Assembly (NCBI GenBank): GCA_023445445.1
Contig: JAEXLD010000128.1
Span: forward strand, 1 to 59,151
Reading direction: 5' to 3'
Origin: Bacillota bacterium
Lineage (GTDB): Bacteria; Bacillota; Clostridia; Clostridiales; Clostridiaceae
Length of the DNA: 59,151 nucleotides
The notes under the pieces are model-generated. The model made no database searches, was not told the DNA's origin, and worked only from the letters and a program-made list of their open reading frames with translations. Position numbers and translations under genes: made by a program. Positions within the stretch are counted from its first letter, which is position 1. Each line of letters opens with the position of its first letter. Positions 35,090 through 43,803 of this stretch are shown here, one piece after another.

Positions 35090-35998
35090 ATGAAAAAATT
35101 TAAAATCCTTTCCTTTGATGGTGGTGGAATTAGAGGAGCTTTAAGTGTTGAAATTCTATCTAGAATAATAATAAAATATCCAAATTTTTTAAATGAAATA
35201 GATCTCTTTGCCGGGACTTCTACAGGAGCTATAATTGCTGCACTCTTAGCCAAAGGTATTCCTATAGATGAGTTAAAGAAGTTATATTCTAAGGAAATTG
35301 CTGATAAAATTTTTTCTAATTCTAATTTTAATTTCATAAAGCCAAAATTTAATAATACTTCACTAAAAAGATTTATTTCAAATTATTTTGATGATAATTT
35401 TAAAATTAATGACTTTAAAAAATATATATTTATTCCAGCCTTTTACTTAGGAGATGAAGATACAAAATCTTGGAAGCCTGTGTTTTTTAACAACTTATCT
35501 AAGAATAATACAACTTCTATTCTTGCTAGAGATGCTATTTTAGCTAGCTGTGCTGCTCCTACATATTTCCCATCCTATAACAACTATATAGATGGAGGAG
35601 TAGTAGCTAATTCTCCTACTGCCATTTCTATTGCCACAACTTTATCTTCTTTACCTAAGTATAGAAAAGAAGATATATTACTTTTATCTATTGGTACAGG
35701 AGACAGCCCTGAAAGAATAATAGGTAAGACTCATAAATGGGGAATACTTCAATGGTCATTTCATCCCTTTGCAAAGATGAAATCCCCATTACTGGCTTTA
35801 TTAATGGATGGTATGTCTAACTTAGAAGACTTATATTGCAAAGAATTTTTAAAAGAAAATTACTTTAGAATAAATCCACAGGTGTCAAAATTTATAGATT
35901 TAGATGATTATAAATTTATTCCTTATTTAAAGAATATAGGTGAAAAATGTGATTTATCGGATTTATTTAAATATTTAAATTTTTTTTATTTTAAGTAA
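35090..35998 (+). CDS. Patatin-like phospholipase
   Basis: A 302-residue lipid acyl hydrolase of the patatin family. The oxyanion hole is ILSFDGGGIRGALS (6-19), the nucleophile elbow FAGTSTGAIIAALL holds the catalytic Ser in GTSTG (about residue 45), and the catalytic Asp lies in YIDGGVVANSP (DGG, about residue 168). There is no signal peptide, so it acts inside the cell. It stands alone on the plus strand in the inserted segment between hemW and lepA. No nucleotide cyclase or other defence gene is next to it. Substrate and purpose are unknown; membrane lipid turnover is the default. Confidence 0.88.
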   Translation: MKKFKILSFDGGGIRGALSVEILSRIIIKYPNFLNEIDLFAGTSTGAIIAALLAKGIPIDELKKLYSKEIADKIFSNSNFNFIKPKFNNTSLKRFISNYFDDNFKINDFKKYIFIPAFYLGDEDTKSWKPVFFNNLSKNNTTSILARDAILASCAAPTYFPSYNNYIDGGVVANSPTAISIATTLSSLPKYRKEDILLLSIGTGDSPERIIGKTHKWGILQWSFHPFAKMKSPLLALLMDGMSNLEDLYCKEFLKENYFRINPQVSKFIDLDDYKFIPYLKNIGEKCDLSDLFKYLNFFYFK

Positions 35999-36102
35999 AT
36001 ATTTAAGTAGCATTTGTATTTTTTTGATATATAATAAATTATATAAGGATTATTTGCTTATATAAAATAATATTACCACCTTATTCTTATAGTTATCTAT
36101 TA

Positions 36103-36137
36103 AAAAAATGCTAAGTCAAACTGACTTAGCATTTTTT
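36103..36137. terminator. Bidirectional terminator between patatin and the sigma-factor pair
   Basis: Sixteen-bp arms, aaaaaatgctaagtca and its complement, have a 3-nt loop. T-runs lie on both sides, serving the convergent genes. Confidence 0.9.
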
Positions 36138-36236
36138 AGCTATATATTATCACTTTCTTTTAAAATTTATATTTAAGTTTTCATTTCTTAGCATATCTTT
36201 ATGATATTATTTCTATACCATATTTAAAATTAAAAT

Positions 36237-36932
36237 TTATTTAACAAATAAATAGTAAATTAAATAAATAATTAAAAGCATATTGAATATACCTATTATT
36301 AAATAGAAGATAATTCCGCCACCTCTAATAACTAATCTAACACCATTGTAATATACAGCACTTCTTTTATCTTTTTCATATTTAATTTCTACATTCTTTT
36401 CTTCATTCAAATATTTTATTATTTCATCTAAGAGTCTATTATTTTCCTCATTTATTGCTCTTAAATCTACTTTCATTCTATCTTTAAAAACTAATGTTAA
36501 AGTGTTTATATTAGTTCTTTCATCGTTAATATATTTTAAATCTCTAATATTTTGTATTTTTTCTACATCAATAATTTTATATCTTCCTGTAAGCTTATAA
36601 ATAAATATTCTTTCATTACTTATAAATACTCCAAAATATACTGGAATTTCAAATCCCGGAGATATAAATTCAAAGTTTCTCATGTTTTTTTCTAGCATAC
36701 TTACTAAAAATATACCTTTATAAATCAACATTTCATTATGCTTTAAATTTAGCTTTGCCTTTTTATATAATTCTGAAAATGCAACCTTTCTTAATATTTC
36801 TTCATTTTGAAGCTTATATACTTTCTCAGCATATTCATTTTTGCTATCTAGAGAGTCTTTTTCTATTAAATTTAATTCATCTTCTGAATAATCTATATAA
36901 TTTAAATTCTTTAATAGTTCTTTTTCTGACAT
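36237..36932 (-). CDS. Putative membrane partner of the adjacent sigma factor (PH-like domain)
   Basis: A 231-residue protein with a long cytoplasmic part and one or two helices at the C-terminus (GIIFYLIIGIFNMLLIIYLIYYLFV). The middle (about residues 95-175: YFGVFISNERIFIYKLTGRYKIIDVEKIQNIRDL...) looks like a bacterial PH domain. The zinc-binding HX3CX2C of classical anti-sigma factors is absent. The start codon directly follows the sigma-factor stop (TAA then ATG), which argues for a regulatory partnership, most simply as an anti-sigma factor. I do not recognise a named family. Confidence 0.55.
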   Translation of the reverse strand: MSEKELLKNLNYIDYSEDELNLIEKDSLDSKNEYAEKVYKLQNEEILRKVAFSELYKKAKLNLKHNEMLIYKGIFLVSMLEKNMRNFEFISPGFEIPVYFGVFISNERIFIYKLTGRYKIIDVEKIQNIRDLKYINDERTNINTLTLVFKDRMKVDLRAINEENNRLLDEIIKYLNEEKNVEIKYEKDKRSAVYYNGVRLVIRGGGIIFYLIIGIFNMLLIIYLIYYLFVK

Positions 36933-37475
36933 TTATATAACCTCCCCCTTTATAGCTTGCAACTTCTTTCTGGCTCTTGATATTCTAGCATGAAGATAGT
37001 TTTCCGAAACATTCATTTTTATTGCTATTTCCTTTATAGAATACCCTTCTAAATATCTTTTAATAAAAATATTTTTATCTTCTTCTTTTAAATATTTAAA
37101 AGCATTATTAATAATTTCATCTATTTCTATTTTTTCAAAAGGTTTTCTTCCATCTTCTAAAGCATTATTTATAAGCTCTAACCCATTATTTTTTAATATA
37201 TTCCTTTTAATATCTAGAGCTTTATATTTAGTTATAGATACTATCCAGCCTTTTAAGTTTCCATATTCTTCATCAAAGCAATCAGAATTTTCCCAAATAG
37301 CAATAAAAACATCATTGTAGCATTCATCTATATAGGATTTTTCTTCTTCATTAGTTAAAATTGAATTTGATATAAAATAAACTAACTTTCCGAATAATTT
37401 CATAAGTTCTTCCAATGCATCTGTATTTTTCTTTTTTATTTCTCTCATAATTTCTAACTCTTTAAAATCTTTCAA
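36933..37475 (-). CDS. ECF-type sigma-70 family RNA polymerase sigma factor
   Basis: A 180-residue alternative sigma factor with region 2 (LMKLFGKLVYFISNSIL...ECYNDVFIAIWENSDCFDEEYGNLKGWIVSITKYKALDIKR) and region 4 (YLKEEDKNIFIKRYLEGYSIKEIAIKMNVSENYLHARISRARKKL). Regions 1 and 3 are absent, as in group 4 sigma factors. It is coupled to the membrane protein downstream. The promoter region contains GAACCTGTC about 70 bp upstream, which might be an autoregulated ECF -35 element, but that is weak. The regulon is unknown. Confidence 0.85.
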   Translation of the reverse strand: MKDFKELEIMREIKKKNTDALEELMKLFGKLVYFISNSILTNEEEKSYIDECYNDVFIAIWENSDCFDEEYGNLKGWIVSITKYKALDIKRNILKNNGLELINNALEDGRKPFEKIEIDEIINNAFKYLKEEDKNIFIKRYLEGYSIKEIAIKMNVSENYLHARISRARKKLQAIKGEVI

Positions 37476-37554
37476 AATTTCTCCTCCCTATAAAATTTTA
37501 TTACATATATTATTCGTAAATCAAATTAGTTTTCTGACAGGTTCTGTAAAATAA

Positions 37555-37582
37555 AAAAACATCAGTTTAATCTGATGTTTTT
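37555..37582 (-). terminator. lepA terminator
   Basis: The arms aaaaacatcag and ctgatgttttt with a 6-nt loop are followed by a long T-run on the minus strand. The hairpin lies between lepA and the sigma-factor gene's start... that is, 47 bp past the lepA stop on its upstream-facing side; the position fits either the 3' end of lepA read-through or a leader hairpin of the sigma gene. Confidence 0.45.
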
Positions 37583-37628
37583 AATAACAATTATTAAAAA
37601 ATTTAAACTATATATTAAATCCCTTATA

Positions 37629-39437
37629 TTATTTATCTACTTTTAATACTGCCATAAATGCTTCTTGAGGAATTTCAACTGAGCCAACCTGTCTCATTCT
37701 CTTCTTTCCTTCTTTTTGCTTTTCTAACAGTTTCTTCTTTCTTGAAATATCTCCACCATAACATTTTGCAAGTACGTCTTTTCTCATAGCTTTAACAGTT
37801 TCTCTAGCTATAATTTTAGATCCTACTGCTGCTTGAATTGGAACTTCAAACATTTGTCTTGGAATTATTTCTTTAAGCTTTTCTGCTATACCTCTTCCCT
37901 TTTCATAAGCCTTTTCTCTTGGAACTATCATAGATAAGGCATCTACAACGTCACCATTTAACATAATATCAAGCTTAACTAATTCAGTTTGAGTATATCC
38001 CTTAAATTCATAATCCAATGAAGCATAACCTCTAGTTCTAGATTTTAATGTATCAAAGAAATCATAAACAATTTCATTTAATGGAATATCGTAATTAATA
38101 GAAACTCTTGTTTCTTCTAGATATTGCATATCAATGAAAGTTCCTCTTCTTTCTTGGCATAATTCCATAACAGCACCAACATAGTCAGACGGAGCTATTA
38201 TACTTGCTTTAACTATTGGTTCTTCCATATATTCTATTTCTGTAGCTTCTGGTAAATTAGTTGGATTTGTAAGTTCTATTACTTCTCCGTTAGTCTTTAT
38301 TACTTTATAAATAACTGACGGTGCAGTTGTAATAATATCTAAATTAAATTCTCTTTCGATTCTTTCTTGAATTATTTCCATATGTAATAATCCTAAGAAT
38401 CCACATCTAAATCCAAAGCCTAAAGCTATTGATGTTTCTGGTTCGAAACTTAAAGCAGCGTCATTTATTTGAAGCTTTTCTAATGCATCTTTTAATTCTT
38501 GATATTTTGCTCCATCAACTGGATAAATACCTGAATAAACCATTGGCACTGCAGGTTTATATCCTGGCATTGCTTCAGCTGTCGGTCTATCTGCTTCAGT
38601 GATAGTATCACCTACTCTTGCATCTCTTACATTTTTTATTGAAGCTGCAATATATCCAACATCTCCTGCTCTTAGTTCATTAATTGGAAGTGCCTTAGGT
38701 GTAAATACACCAACTTCAGTTACTTCACAAACTTTATTTGTTGCCATTAGCTTAATTTTTGTTCCTGGCTTTACAACACCATCAAAAATTCTTACATAAG
38801 AAACAACACCTTTATAGCTGTCATAATAAGAGTCAAATATTAAAGCTTTAAGTGGTGCATCTTCATCTCCATTAGGTGCTGGTACCTTTTCTACTACAGT
38901 TTCTAAAACATCTGTAATATTTAAACCAGTTTTAGCAGAAATTAATGGTGCATCTTCCGCTTCTATACCTATAATATCTTCAATTTCTTGTTTAACTTCA
39001 TCTGGTCTTGCAGATTGTAAATCTACCTTATTTATAACTGGTGCAATTTCTAAATCGTTATTTAAAGCTAAATAGCAGTTAGCTAGTGTTTGTGCTTGAA
39101 CTCCTTGAGTTGCATCTACTACTAATACAGCTCCTTCACATGCAGCTAAGCTTCTTGAAACTTCATATGTAAAATCTACGTGTCCTGGAGTATCAATTAA
39201 ATTTAATATATATTCCTCTCCATCAGGTCTTCTATAAATAAGTCTTGCTGCTTGAGACTTAATAGTTATACCTCTTTCTCTCTCTATTTCCATATTATCA
39301 AGTATTTGTTCTTCCATTTCTCTTTGGGTAAGAGTTCCTGTGGCTTCCAACAATCTATCAGCTAGGGTTGACTTACCATGATCTATATGGGCTACTATAG
39401 AAAAATTTCTAATTCTTTCTTGTCTATTACTACTCAT
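37629..39437 (-). CDS. lepA: Elongation factor 4 (LepA)
   Basis: A translational GTPase of 602 residues that acts on ribosomes in a back-translocated or assembling state. G1 is AHIDHGKSTLADRL, G3 DTPGHVDF, G4 NKVD; domains II and III follow, and the LepA-specific C-terminal domain includes RQMFEVPIQAAVGSKIIARETVKAMRKDVLAKCYGGDISRKKKLLEKQKEGKKRMR. The start is fixed by an upstream in-frame stop, yet no Shine-Dalgarno lies close; GGGGGTGA is 36 nt away, with a hairpin between. Confidence 0.97.
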   Translation of the reverse strand: MSSNRQERIRNFSIVAHIDHGKSTLADRLLEATGTLTQREMEEQILDNMEIERERGITIKSQAARLIYRRPDGEEYILNLIDTPGHVDFTYEVSRSLAACEGAVLVVDATQGVQAQTLANCYLALNNDLEIAPVINKVDLQSARPDEVKQEIEDIIGIEAEDAPLISAKTGLNITDVLETVVEKVPAPNGDEDAPLKALIFDSYYDSYKGVVSYVRIFDGVVKPGTKIKLMATNKVCEVTEVGVFTPKALPINELRAGDVGYIAASIKNVRDARVGDTITEADRPTAEAMPGYKPAVPMVYSGIYPVDGAKYQELKDALEKLQINDAALSFEPETSIALGFGFRCGFLGLLHMEIIQERIEREFNLDIITTAPSVIYKVIKTNGEVIELTNPTNLPEATEIEYMEEPIVKASIIAPSDYVGAVMELCQERRGTFIDMQYLEETRVSINYDIPLNEIVYDFFDTLKSRTRGYASLDYEFKGYTQTELVKLDIMLNGDVVDALSMIVPREKAYEKGRGIAEKLKEIIPRQMFEVPIQAAVGSKIIARETVKAMRKDVLAKCYGGDISRKKKLLEKQKEGKKRMRQVGSVEIPQEAFMAVLKVDK

Positions 39438-39445
39438 ATATTAAA

Positions 39446-39481
39446 CTATTGCTTAAATAAGCAAATAGTCACTTCACCCCC
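39446..39481 (-). promoter_or_regulatory. Remote Shine-Dalgarno with intervening hairpin, lepA leader
   Basis: On the minus strand GGGGGTGA (39474-39481) is followed by a hairpin built on ttgctta/taagcaa (39446-39468) and then ATG at 39437. Folding the hairpin would bring the site to about 13 nt from the start. Confidence 0.4.
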
Positions 39482-39557
39482 ATTATAATTTTCAAGGTAA
39501 ATTATATCATAATGCCTAGGTTGTGTGTCAATATAAATATGAAGTTGTTAATATGTG

Positions 39558-39995
39558 TTAATTACTATTATTATTGTCTTGTAAAAAATCATCTATTATC
39601 TTATCTAAATCTTCACTTTCAGTATTGACTTCATTATTTTTTATTTTACCATTTACTTTATCTATTATACTATTAAATCCATTATATAAAAATCCACCAA
39701 CATCATAAAATTTTTCTGTTATTTTATTATTAAGTTCAATTATAAATTCTTTGTCATATATCTTAATTGTAGGATTTTCAATTACATCATTAGGAGTATA
39801 AATCTTTACTTCTGCATCATCTTTAATAAATTCTTCGAAGTCTCCACCAAATTCTTCCTTAACTAATTCATAATTGTCATCACCATTACCCACAGGTGAT
39901 AAAGCCTTTGTGTTAATAATATTAACTTGTACAACGCCTAATATTGTTATTATAAAAAAAATCAATGTTCCTATTAAAACTTTTTTATTAATCAA
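39558..39995 (-). CDS. Membrane-anchored protein at the yqxA position (DUF3679-like)
   Basis: A 145-residue protein with a single N-terminal membrane helix (VLIGTLIFFIITILGVVQVNII, residues 5-26) and an acidic, probably extracytoplasmic remainder ending in a low-complexity Asp/Asn tail. Its place between spoIIP and lepA is exactly that of yqxA (DUF3679) in Bacillus, so it is probably a divergent counterpart; the sequence alone would not prove that. It starts at a TTG with AGGGGGTG upstream. It may be made during sporulation with spoIIP. Function unknown. Confidence 0.6.
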   Translation of the reverse strand: MINKKVLIGTLIFFIITILGVVQVNIINTKALSPVGNGDDNYELVKEEFGGDFEEFIKDDAEVKIYTPNDVIENPTIKIYDKEFIIELNNKITEKFYDVGGFLYNGFNSIIDKVNGKIKNNEVNTESEDLDKIIDDFLQDNNNSN

Positions 39996-40059
39996 AAAAG
40001 CACCCCCTAGTATTTTACTATCTAAAGGATGCTCATAATAATCAATTTTTATTCATATT

Positions 40060-41172
40060 TTACTTATTTAAATTTTCTGCTATTATCCTAGCAATGTATT
40101 TACTAGTTAATTTTGCTTCTTGTGCTGTATTTACATTTGATCCTACTTCTATAAGTATAAGATTGTCACTTAAACTATAGTTAATTGCAAAGCCTCCTGG
40201 ACTCCATACATAAGTTTCTCTAATTAAGTCTGGAAACAATTTAACTGCAGTATTATACATCTTATCTACAAAGGCCTTGTTTGCAGGATATCTAGTACTA
40301 TTATCAGCAGTAACAAACATCATTTTAGCTAAACTTTCATTATTCATATTAACTGTATATACGTCCTTTAATCTATTTGCTTTAGCACTATCTACCCCAT
40401 CTCTATGAAGGTCTATTATTACCTTAAAATCTCCATATTCATTTAAATATTTCTTCAAAGTCTCATTGGACCTATCATATGCATCTTCATAAACAAAACT
40501 ATGATTAGTCTTATCATGAATAACAGATATTCCATACCCTTCTTCAAGTTCCTTAGCTAAAACATCCCCCACACCTGCTACATTGAAATCAGTATCTGTA
40601 GTTAAATTTTCTCTTTCTGAATAATTTTCCGTTGTATGAGTATGAAATATTAGAACTTCTGGTTTTGAATTATCTAAAGGTTTTTTCAAACTAGGATCAT
40701 AGGCTGCACTTACCTTGTTTAACTCAGCTATCTCCTCATCTGTCATCTTAGCTATGCTTTCTGTTTTTAGTGAAAATGGAGTTAATTTATTTGTTGGTGA
40801 TGCTACTGCTGATCCTCCAAAAACTTTACTAAATAGGCTAACTTCCTTCCCTACTATTTTATATGCATTTATACCTCTTATTCCTATAGCTTCTAAAGCC
40901 ACATTCTTTAAAGAAAGATTATTTTCTACATAGGCTCCTTCATCATAAACTGCAGTTTTTACCACTGGCATAGAAAAGTTAAGCATTTGAACATATGCAT
41001 ACCCACCTGGATCATTGTAGTTATTTACTACATTAATTGCTCTTATAACAAATATTATACAAGCTACTATAATAATAAAATATCCCATACTAAAATTCTT
41101 ACTATTAACACCTAACTTACTACTTTTTCTTGTTCTCTTATTATTAGGTGACCCTTGTCTTAATGAATACAT
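40060..41172 (-). CDS. spoIIP: Stage II sporulation protein P (SpoIIP)
   Basis: A peptidoglycan amidase/endopeptidase of 370 residues. With SpoIID and SpoIIM it thins septal wall and drives engulfment. One N-terminal membrane helix (MGYFIIIVACIIFVIRAINVV, about 30-50) anchors it. The zinc-hydrolase domain has VLIFHTHTTENYS (first zinc His), VIIDLHRDGVDS (His/Asp) and LILIEVGSNVN (catalytic Glu). GGGGGAG lies upstream of the ATG. It follows gpr on the same strand, as in Bacillus. Confidence 0.95.
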   Translation of the reverse strand: MYSLRQGSPNNKRTRKSSKLGVNSKNFSMGYFIIIVACIIFVIRAINVVNNYNDPGGYAYVQMLNFSMPVVKTAVYDEGAYVENNLSLKNVALEAIGIRGINAYKIVGKEVSLFSKVFGGSAVASPTNKLTPFSLKTESIAKMTDEEIAELNKVSAAYDPSLKKPLDNSKPEVLIFHTHTTENYSERENLTTDTDFNVAGVGDVLAKELEEGYGISVIHDKTNHSFVYEDAYDRSNETLKKYLNEYGDFKVIIDLHRDGVDSAKANRLKDVYTVNMNNESLAKMMFVTADNSTRYPANKAFVDKMYNTAVKLFPDLIRETYVWSPGGFAINYSLSDNLILIEVGSNVNTAQEAKLTSKYIARIIAENLNK

Positions 41173-41241
41173 GCAACTCCCCCTTCCTCTAATAAGTATA
41201 TTTAGAGAGTTACATAATTATTAATGAATAAAAAAATTTTT

Positions 41242-42216
41242 TTAATTCATAAACTTATTAATATCTTCCATATCTAAATTAGGTTGTATTGCCATATTAA
41301 TACCATTTGCAATTATTTTTGCTAATGATTCAATTACAGCATCAACATCCTTTGGCGTAACCATTAAATCTCCTACATATGGATCTAATACTTCTTTTAT
41401 CAATTGGCTTTTTTCAAGTTTATCTACTGATTTTAGCATATTATAAAATTCTTTTCCTTTTTCAGCCTTACTAATAAGTCCATCCAGTACAAGATCTATA
41501 GTATCATTTGCTATAGTTGCTGCATGAACTACAGTAGGAACTCCAATAGCTACTACCTTCACACCTAAAGACTCTTCATTTATCTTCATTCTATGATTTC
41601 CAACTCCTGCTCCTGGAGATATCCCTGTGTCACTAATTTGTATAGTCCTATTAACTCTTTCAAGCTTTCTTGAACCAAGAGCATCTATACAAATAACCAA
41701 ATCTGGTTTTATTCTATCTACTAATGATTTTATTATTTCACCAGTTTCTATTCCAGTTATCCCAAGAACCCCAGGAGATATACAACAAACTGGTCTTACT
41801 GAATCATCTATAGCCTCTGGCATAACTTGCTTTAAATGTCTCGTAACCATAATTTTTTCAGTTACCTTTGGACCTAAGGAATCTGGAGTTACATTCCAAT
41901 TCCCAAGACCTACAACTAATGCAGTTTTTTCTTCAGGCATATTTACTAATCTAGTTAAGACATTATCAACAACCTTTGATACATTATCCATAGATTCCCC
42001 ATCATAATGAGTAAATTCTGGGAAGTCTATTGTTATATAATTGCCTTTAGGCTTACCTAATTCTTCACCAGCCTTATCACTTTCTATACTTACAGTAGTT
42101 ATCTTTATATCTCCCTCTTTTTCTTCATCTACAATGACTCCATCAAGTTCCTTTTTATTCTCTTCAGTGTACATGTCTCTAGCTTCTATGGCTAAATCTG
42201 TTCTTACATTAATCAT
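41242..42216 (-). CDS. gpr: Spore germination protease Gpr
   Basis: The endopeptidase that starts degrading small acid-soluble spore proteins at germination; 324 residues. The propeptide begins MINVRTDLAIEARDMY, itself resembling the SASP cleavage recognition sequence. The mature enzyme has VVGLGNWNVTPDSLGPKV and ICIDALGSRKLERVNRTIQISDTGISPGAGVGNHR, both highly conserved in this aspartate-type A25 family. It is divergent from rpsT. Confidence 0.96.
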   Translation of the reverse strand: MINVRTDLAIEARDMYTEENKKELDGVIVDEEKEGDIKITTVSIESDKAGEELGKPKGNYITIDFPEFTHYDGESMDNVSKVVDNVLTRLVNMPEEKTALVVGLGNWNVTPDSLGPKVTEKIMVTRHLKQVMPEAIDDSVRPVCCISPGVLGITGIETGEIIKSLVDRIKPDLVICIDALGSRKLERVNRTIQISDTGISPGAGVGNHRMKINEESLGVKVVAIGVPTVVHAATIANDTIDLVLDGLISKAEKGKEFYNMLKSVDKLEKSQLIKEVLDPYVGDLMVTPKDVDAVIESLAKIIANGINMAIQPNLDMEDINKFMN

Positions 42217-42277
42217 AAAAATACCTCCAAAAAAACTATTATCCCTTTTATTTTTCCTTAATGTTTCAATTTAATAC

Positions 42278-42306
42278 TTGAACTTCTAAACTTTCAATGA
42301 TATAAT
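42278..42306 (+). promoter_or_regulatory. Sigma-A promoter of rpsT
   Basis: TTGAAC (42278-42283), 17 bp, TATAAT (42301-42306), giving a leader of about 75 nt. Confidence 0.85.
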
Positions 42307-42391
42307 CTAGTATGTTAAAAACGAACTCGAACGCAGATTTCCCCAAAACTGCAAAGAGACCCTAATAAAATTATTAAGGGGGTGAATTAGA

Positions 42392-42655
42392 ATGGCAAAT
42401 ATTAAATCAGCAAAAAAGAGAATTAAGGTTACTGAAGCAAAAACTGCTCAAAACAGAATGATTAAATCAGCTTTAAAAACTGCTGTAAAGAAATTTGAAG
42501 TAGCTGTTGCTGCAAACAACGTAGAAGAAGCTAAGGTTCTTTTCCCTAAGGCTGTTAAAGCTTTAGATATGGCTGCTCAAAAAGGAGTATGTCACAAGAA
42601 CATGGTAGCTAGAAAGAAATCAAGATTAGCTGCAAAGTTAAACGCTATGGCGTAA
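42392..42655 (+). CDS. rpsT: Small ribosomal subunit protein bS20
   Basis: An 87-residue helical 30S protein that binds the 5' domain of 16S rRNA. The opening ANIKSAKKRIKVTEAKTAQN and the block KGVCHKNMVARKKSRLAAKLNAM are diagnostic. AAGGGGGTG sits eight nt before the ATG. It has its own promoter and terminator and lies between holA and gpr, the usual Firmicute location. Confidence 0.97.
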   Translation: MANIKSAKKRIKVTEAKTAQNRMIKSALKTAVKKFEVAVAANNVEEAKVLFPKAVKALDMAAQKGVCHKNMVARKKSRLAAKLNAMA

Positions 42656-42665
42656 TCAAATAAGA

Positions 42666-42687
42666 AGCCGATCCTAGTGGATCGGCT
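42666..42687 (+). terminator. rpsT terminator stem
   Basis: agccgatcc-tagt-ggatcggct, followed by attattttatt; T content after the stem is moderate. Confidence 0.75.
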
Positions 42688-42698
42688 ATTATTTTATT

Positions 42699-42722
42699 AA
42701 AAAACTCCTATAGGAGTTTTTT
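42699..42722. terminator. Bidirectional terminator between rpsT and holA
   Basis: A perfect 24-bp palindrome, aaaaaactccta/taggagtttttt. It is followed on the right by a short array (tttttcattttacattcttcat) like the arms of the repeat family. Confidence 0.8.
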
Positions 42723-42756
42723 TATCAATTTTTCATTTTACATTCTTCATTTATAT

Positions 42757-43788
42757 TTACTTAGTCATAAATATGTTAAATATCATTAGTTCCATTTCCA
42801 TGTTTTTATCTACACCTGATGTTTTCATCTTGTTTTCAGTTTCTAAACAAATTTCCATTATCTTTTGCAGCTGCTTTATAGAAAATTTACTTGATTGATT
42901 AATTAACTTTTCACAAACAAAGGTTGGAAGTTTAAATTTAGATGAAATGTCATTAACATTTCCCCCACTTTGAACCATAACTTTAATTTCGTAAAGCCTT
43001 TTAAAATTATTTTCTATATTAGAAATAATAAGCATATGCTGATCACTTTTAGATAATAGATCATAAAGTAAATCTAAAGTTTTTTCCACCTTCTTTTGAG
43101 AAATAAAATCTACTAAATCAAAAATATCATCTTCACTAGAATTTGCAATTAACTTATCTATATCAAGTTTATTTATAGCTCTATTTTCTGCATATGAAAT
43201 AAGCTTATCAGCTTCTCTTCTAATTATATCAAAGTTATTTTGTACCTTTTCTGTAAAATATCTCAGCTCAATTTTCCCTATTTCTTTTCCTTTTTCTTTA
43301 AAAACTTCTTCTACCTTTTTATAATATCTATCTTTTTTTAATTTATCAAAATACACTACCTTAGAAACCTTTTCTAAGGATTTTATTTTATTACTTTTCT
43401 TAGGCGTATCTCTCTTATCATTAAATAAGTAATACATTATAAGAACTGTATAGGTAGGTAAGTCTTTTAAATATTTAATCATATCGTTGTATAGCTTGGT
43501 TCCTGTAGCATCAGATTTATCCTTTAAAAAAGCAGCTCTATATACAACAACTACCTTTTTCTCTCCCATAAAAGGCATAGTTTCACAAGCATTCATTATT
43601 TCATCAAAGGTTGTTGTTAATCCATCTAATCTTATATAATTTAAATCAAGTAAGGATTTATCAATAGTAGTATTAACAATTAAGTCTATTCCTTCTTTAA
43701 TTAGCTCTTCATCTAATCCACAAAAGATATAAGAATTGTCAATTTTCCCCTTCTTAACTTCACCTTCTAGTACATCAAAATCTATCAA
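42757..43788 (-). CDS. holA: DNA polymerase III delta subunit
   Basis: The clamp-loader delta subunit that opens the beta sliding clamp; 343 residues. The N-terminal AAA-like domain lacks a Walker motif, as expected (SYIFCGLDEELIKEGIDLIV), with TMPFMGEKKVVVVYRA in the beta-binding region. Domain III is helical at the C-terminus (LPTFVCEKLINQSSKFSIKQLQKIMEICLETENKMKT). It starts at a TTG with AAAGGTAG upstream. It follows comEC, the conserved order. Confidence 0.92.
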   Translation of the reverse strand: MIDFDVLEGEVKKGKIDNSYIFCGLDEELIKEGIDLIVNTTIDKSLLDLNYIRLDGLTTTFDEIMNACETMPFMGEKKVVVVYRAAFLKDKSDATGTKLYNDMIKYLKDLPTYTVLIMYYLFNDKRDTPKKSNKIKSLEKVSKVVYFDKLKKDRYYKKVEEVFKEKGKEIGKIELRYFTEKVQNNFDIIRREADKLISYAENRAINKLDIDKLIANSSEDDIFDLVDFISQKKVEKTLDLLYDLLSKSDQHMLIISNIENNFKRLYEIKVMVQSGGNVNDISSKFKLPTFVCEKLINQSSKFSIKQLQKIMEICLETENKMKTSGVDKNMEMELMIFNIFMTK

Positions 43789-43803
43789 AGCAATCTACCT
43801 TTC

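Noticed and set aside
35090..35998. Patatin phospholipase as a CBASS-type (CapV) defence effector
   Set aside because: No nucleotide cyclase or accessory defence genes adjoin it; neighbours are an L25-like gene and a sigma-factor pair.
37505..37545. ECF autoregulatory promoter built on GAACCTGTC
   Set aside because: The -10 cannot be matched to a known class; kept only as a remark in the gene entry.
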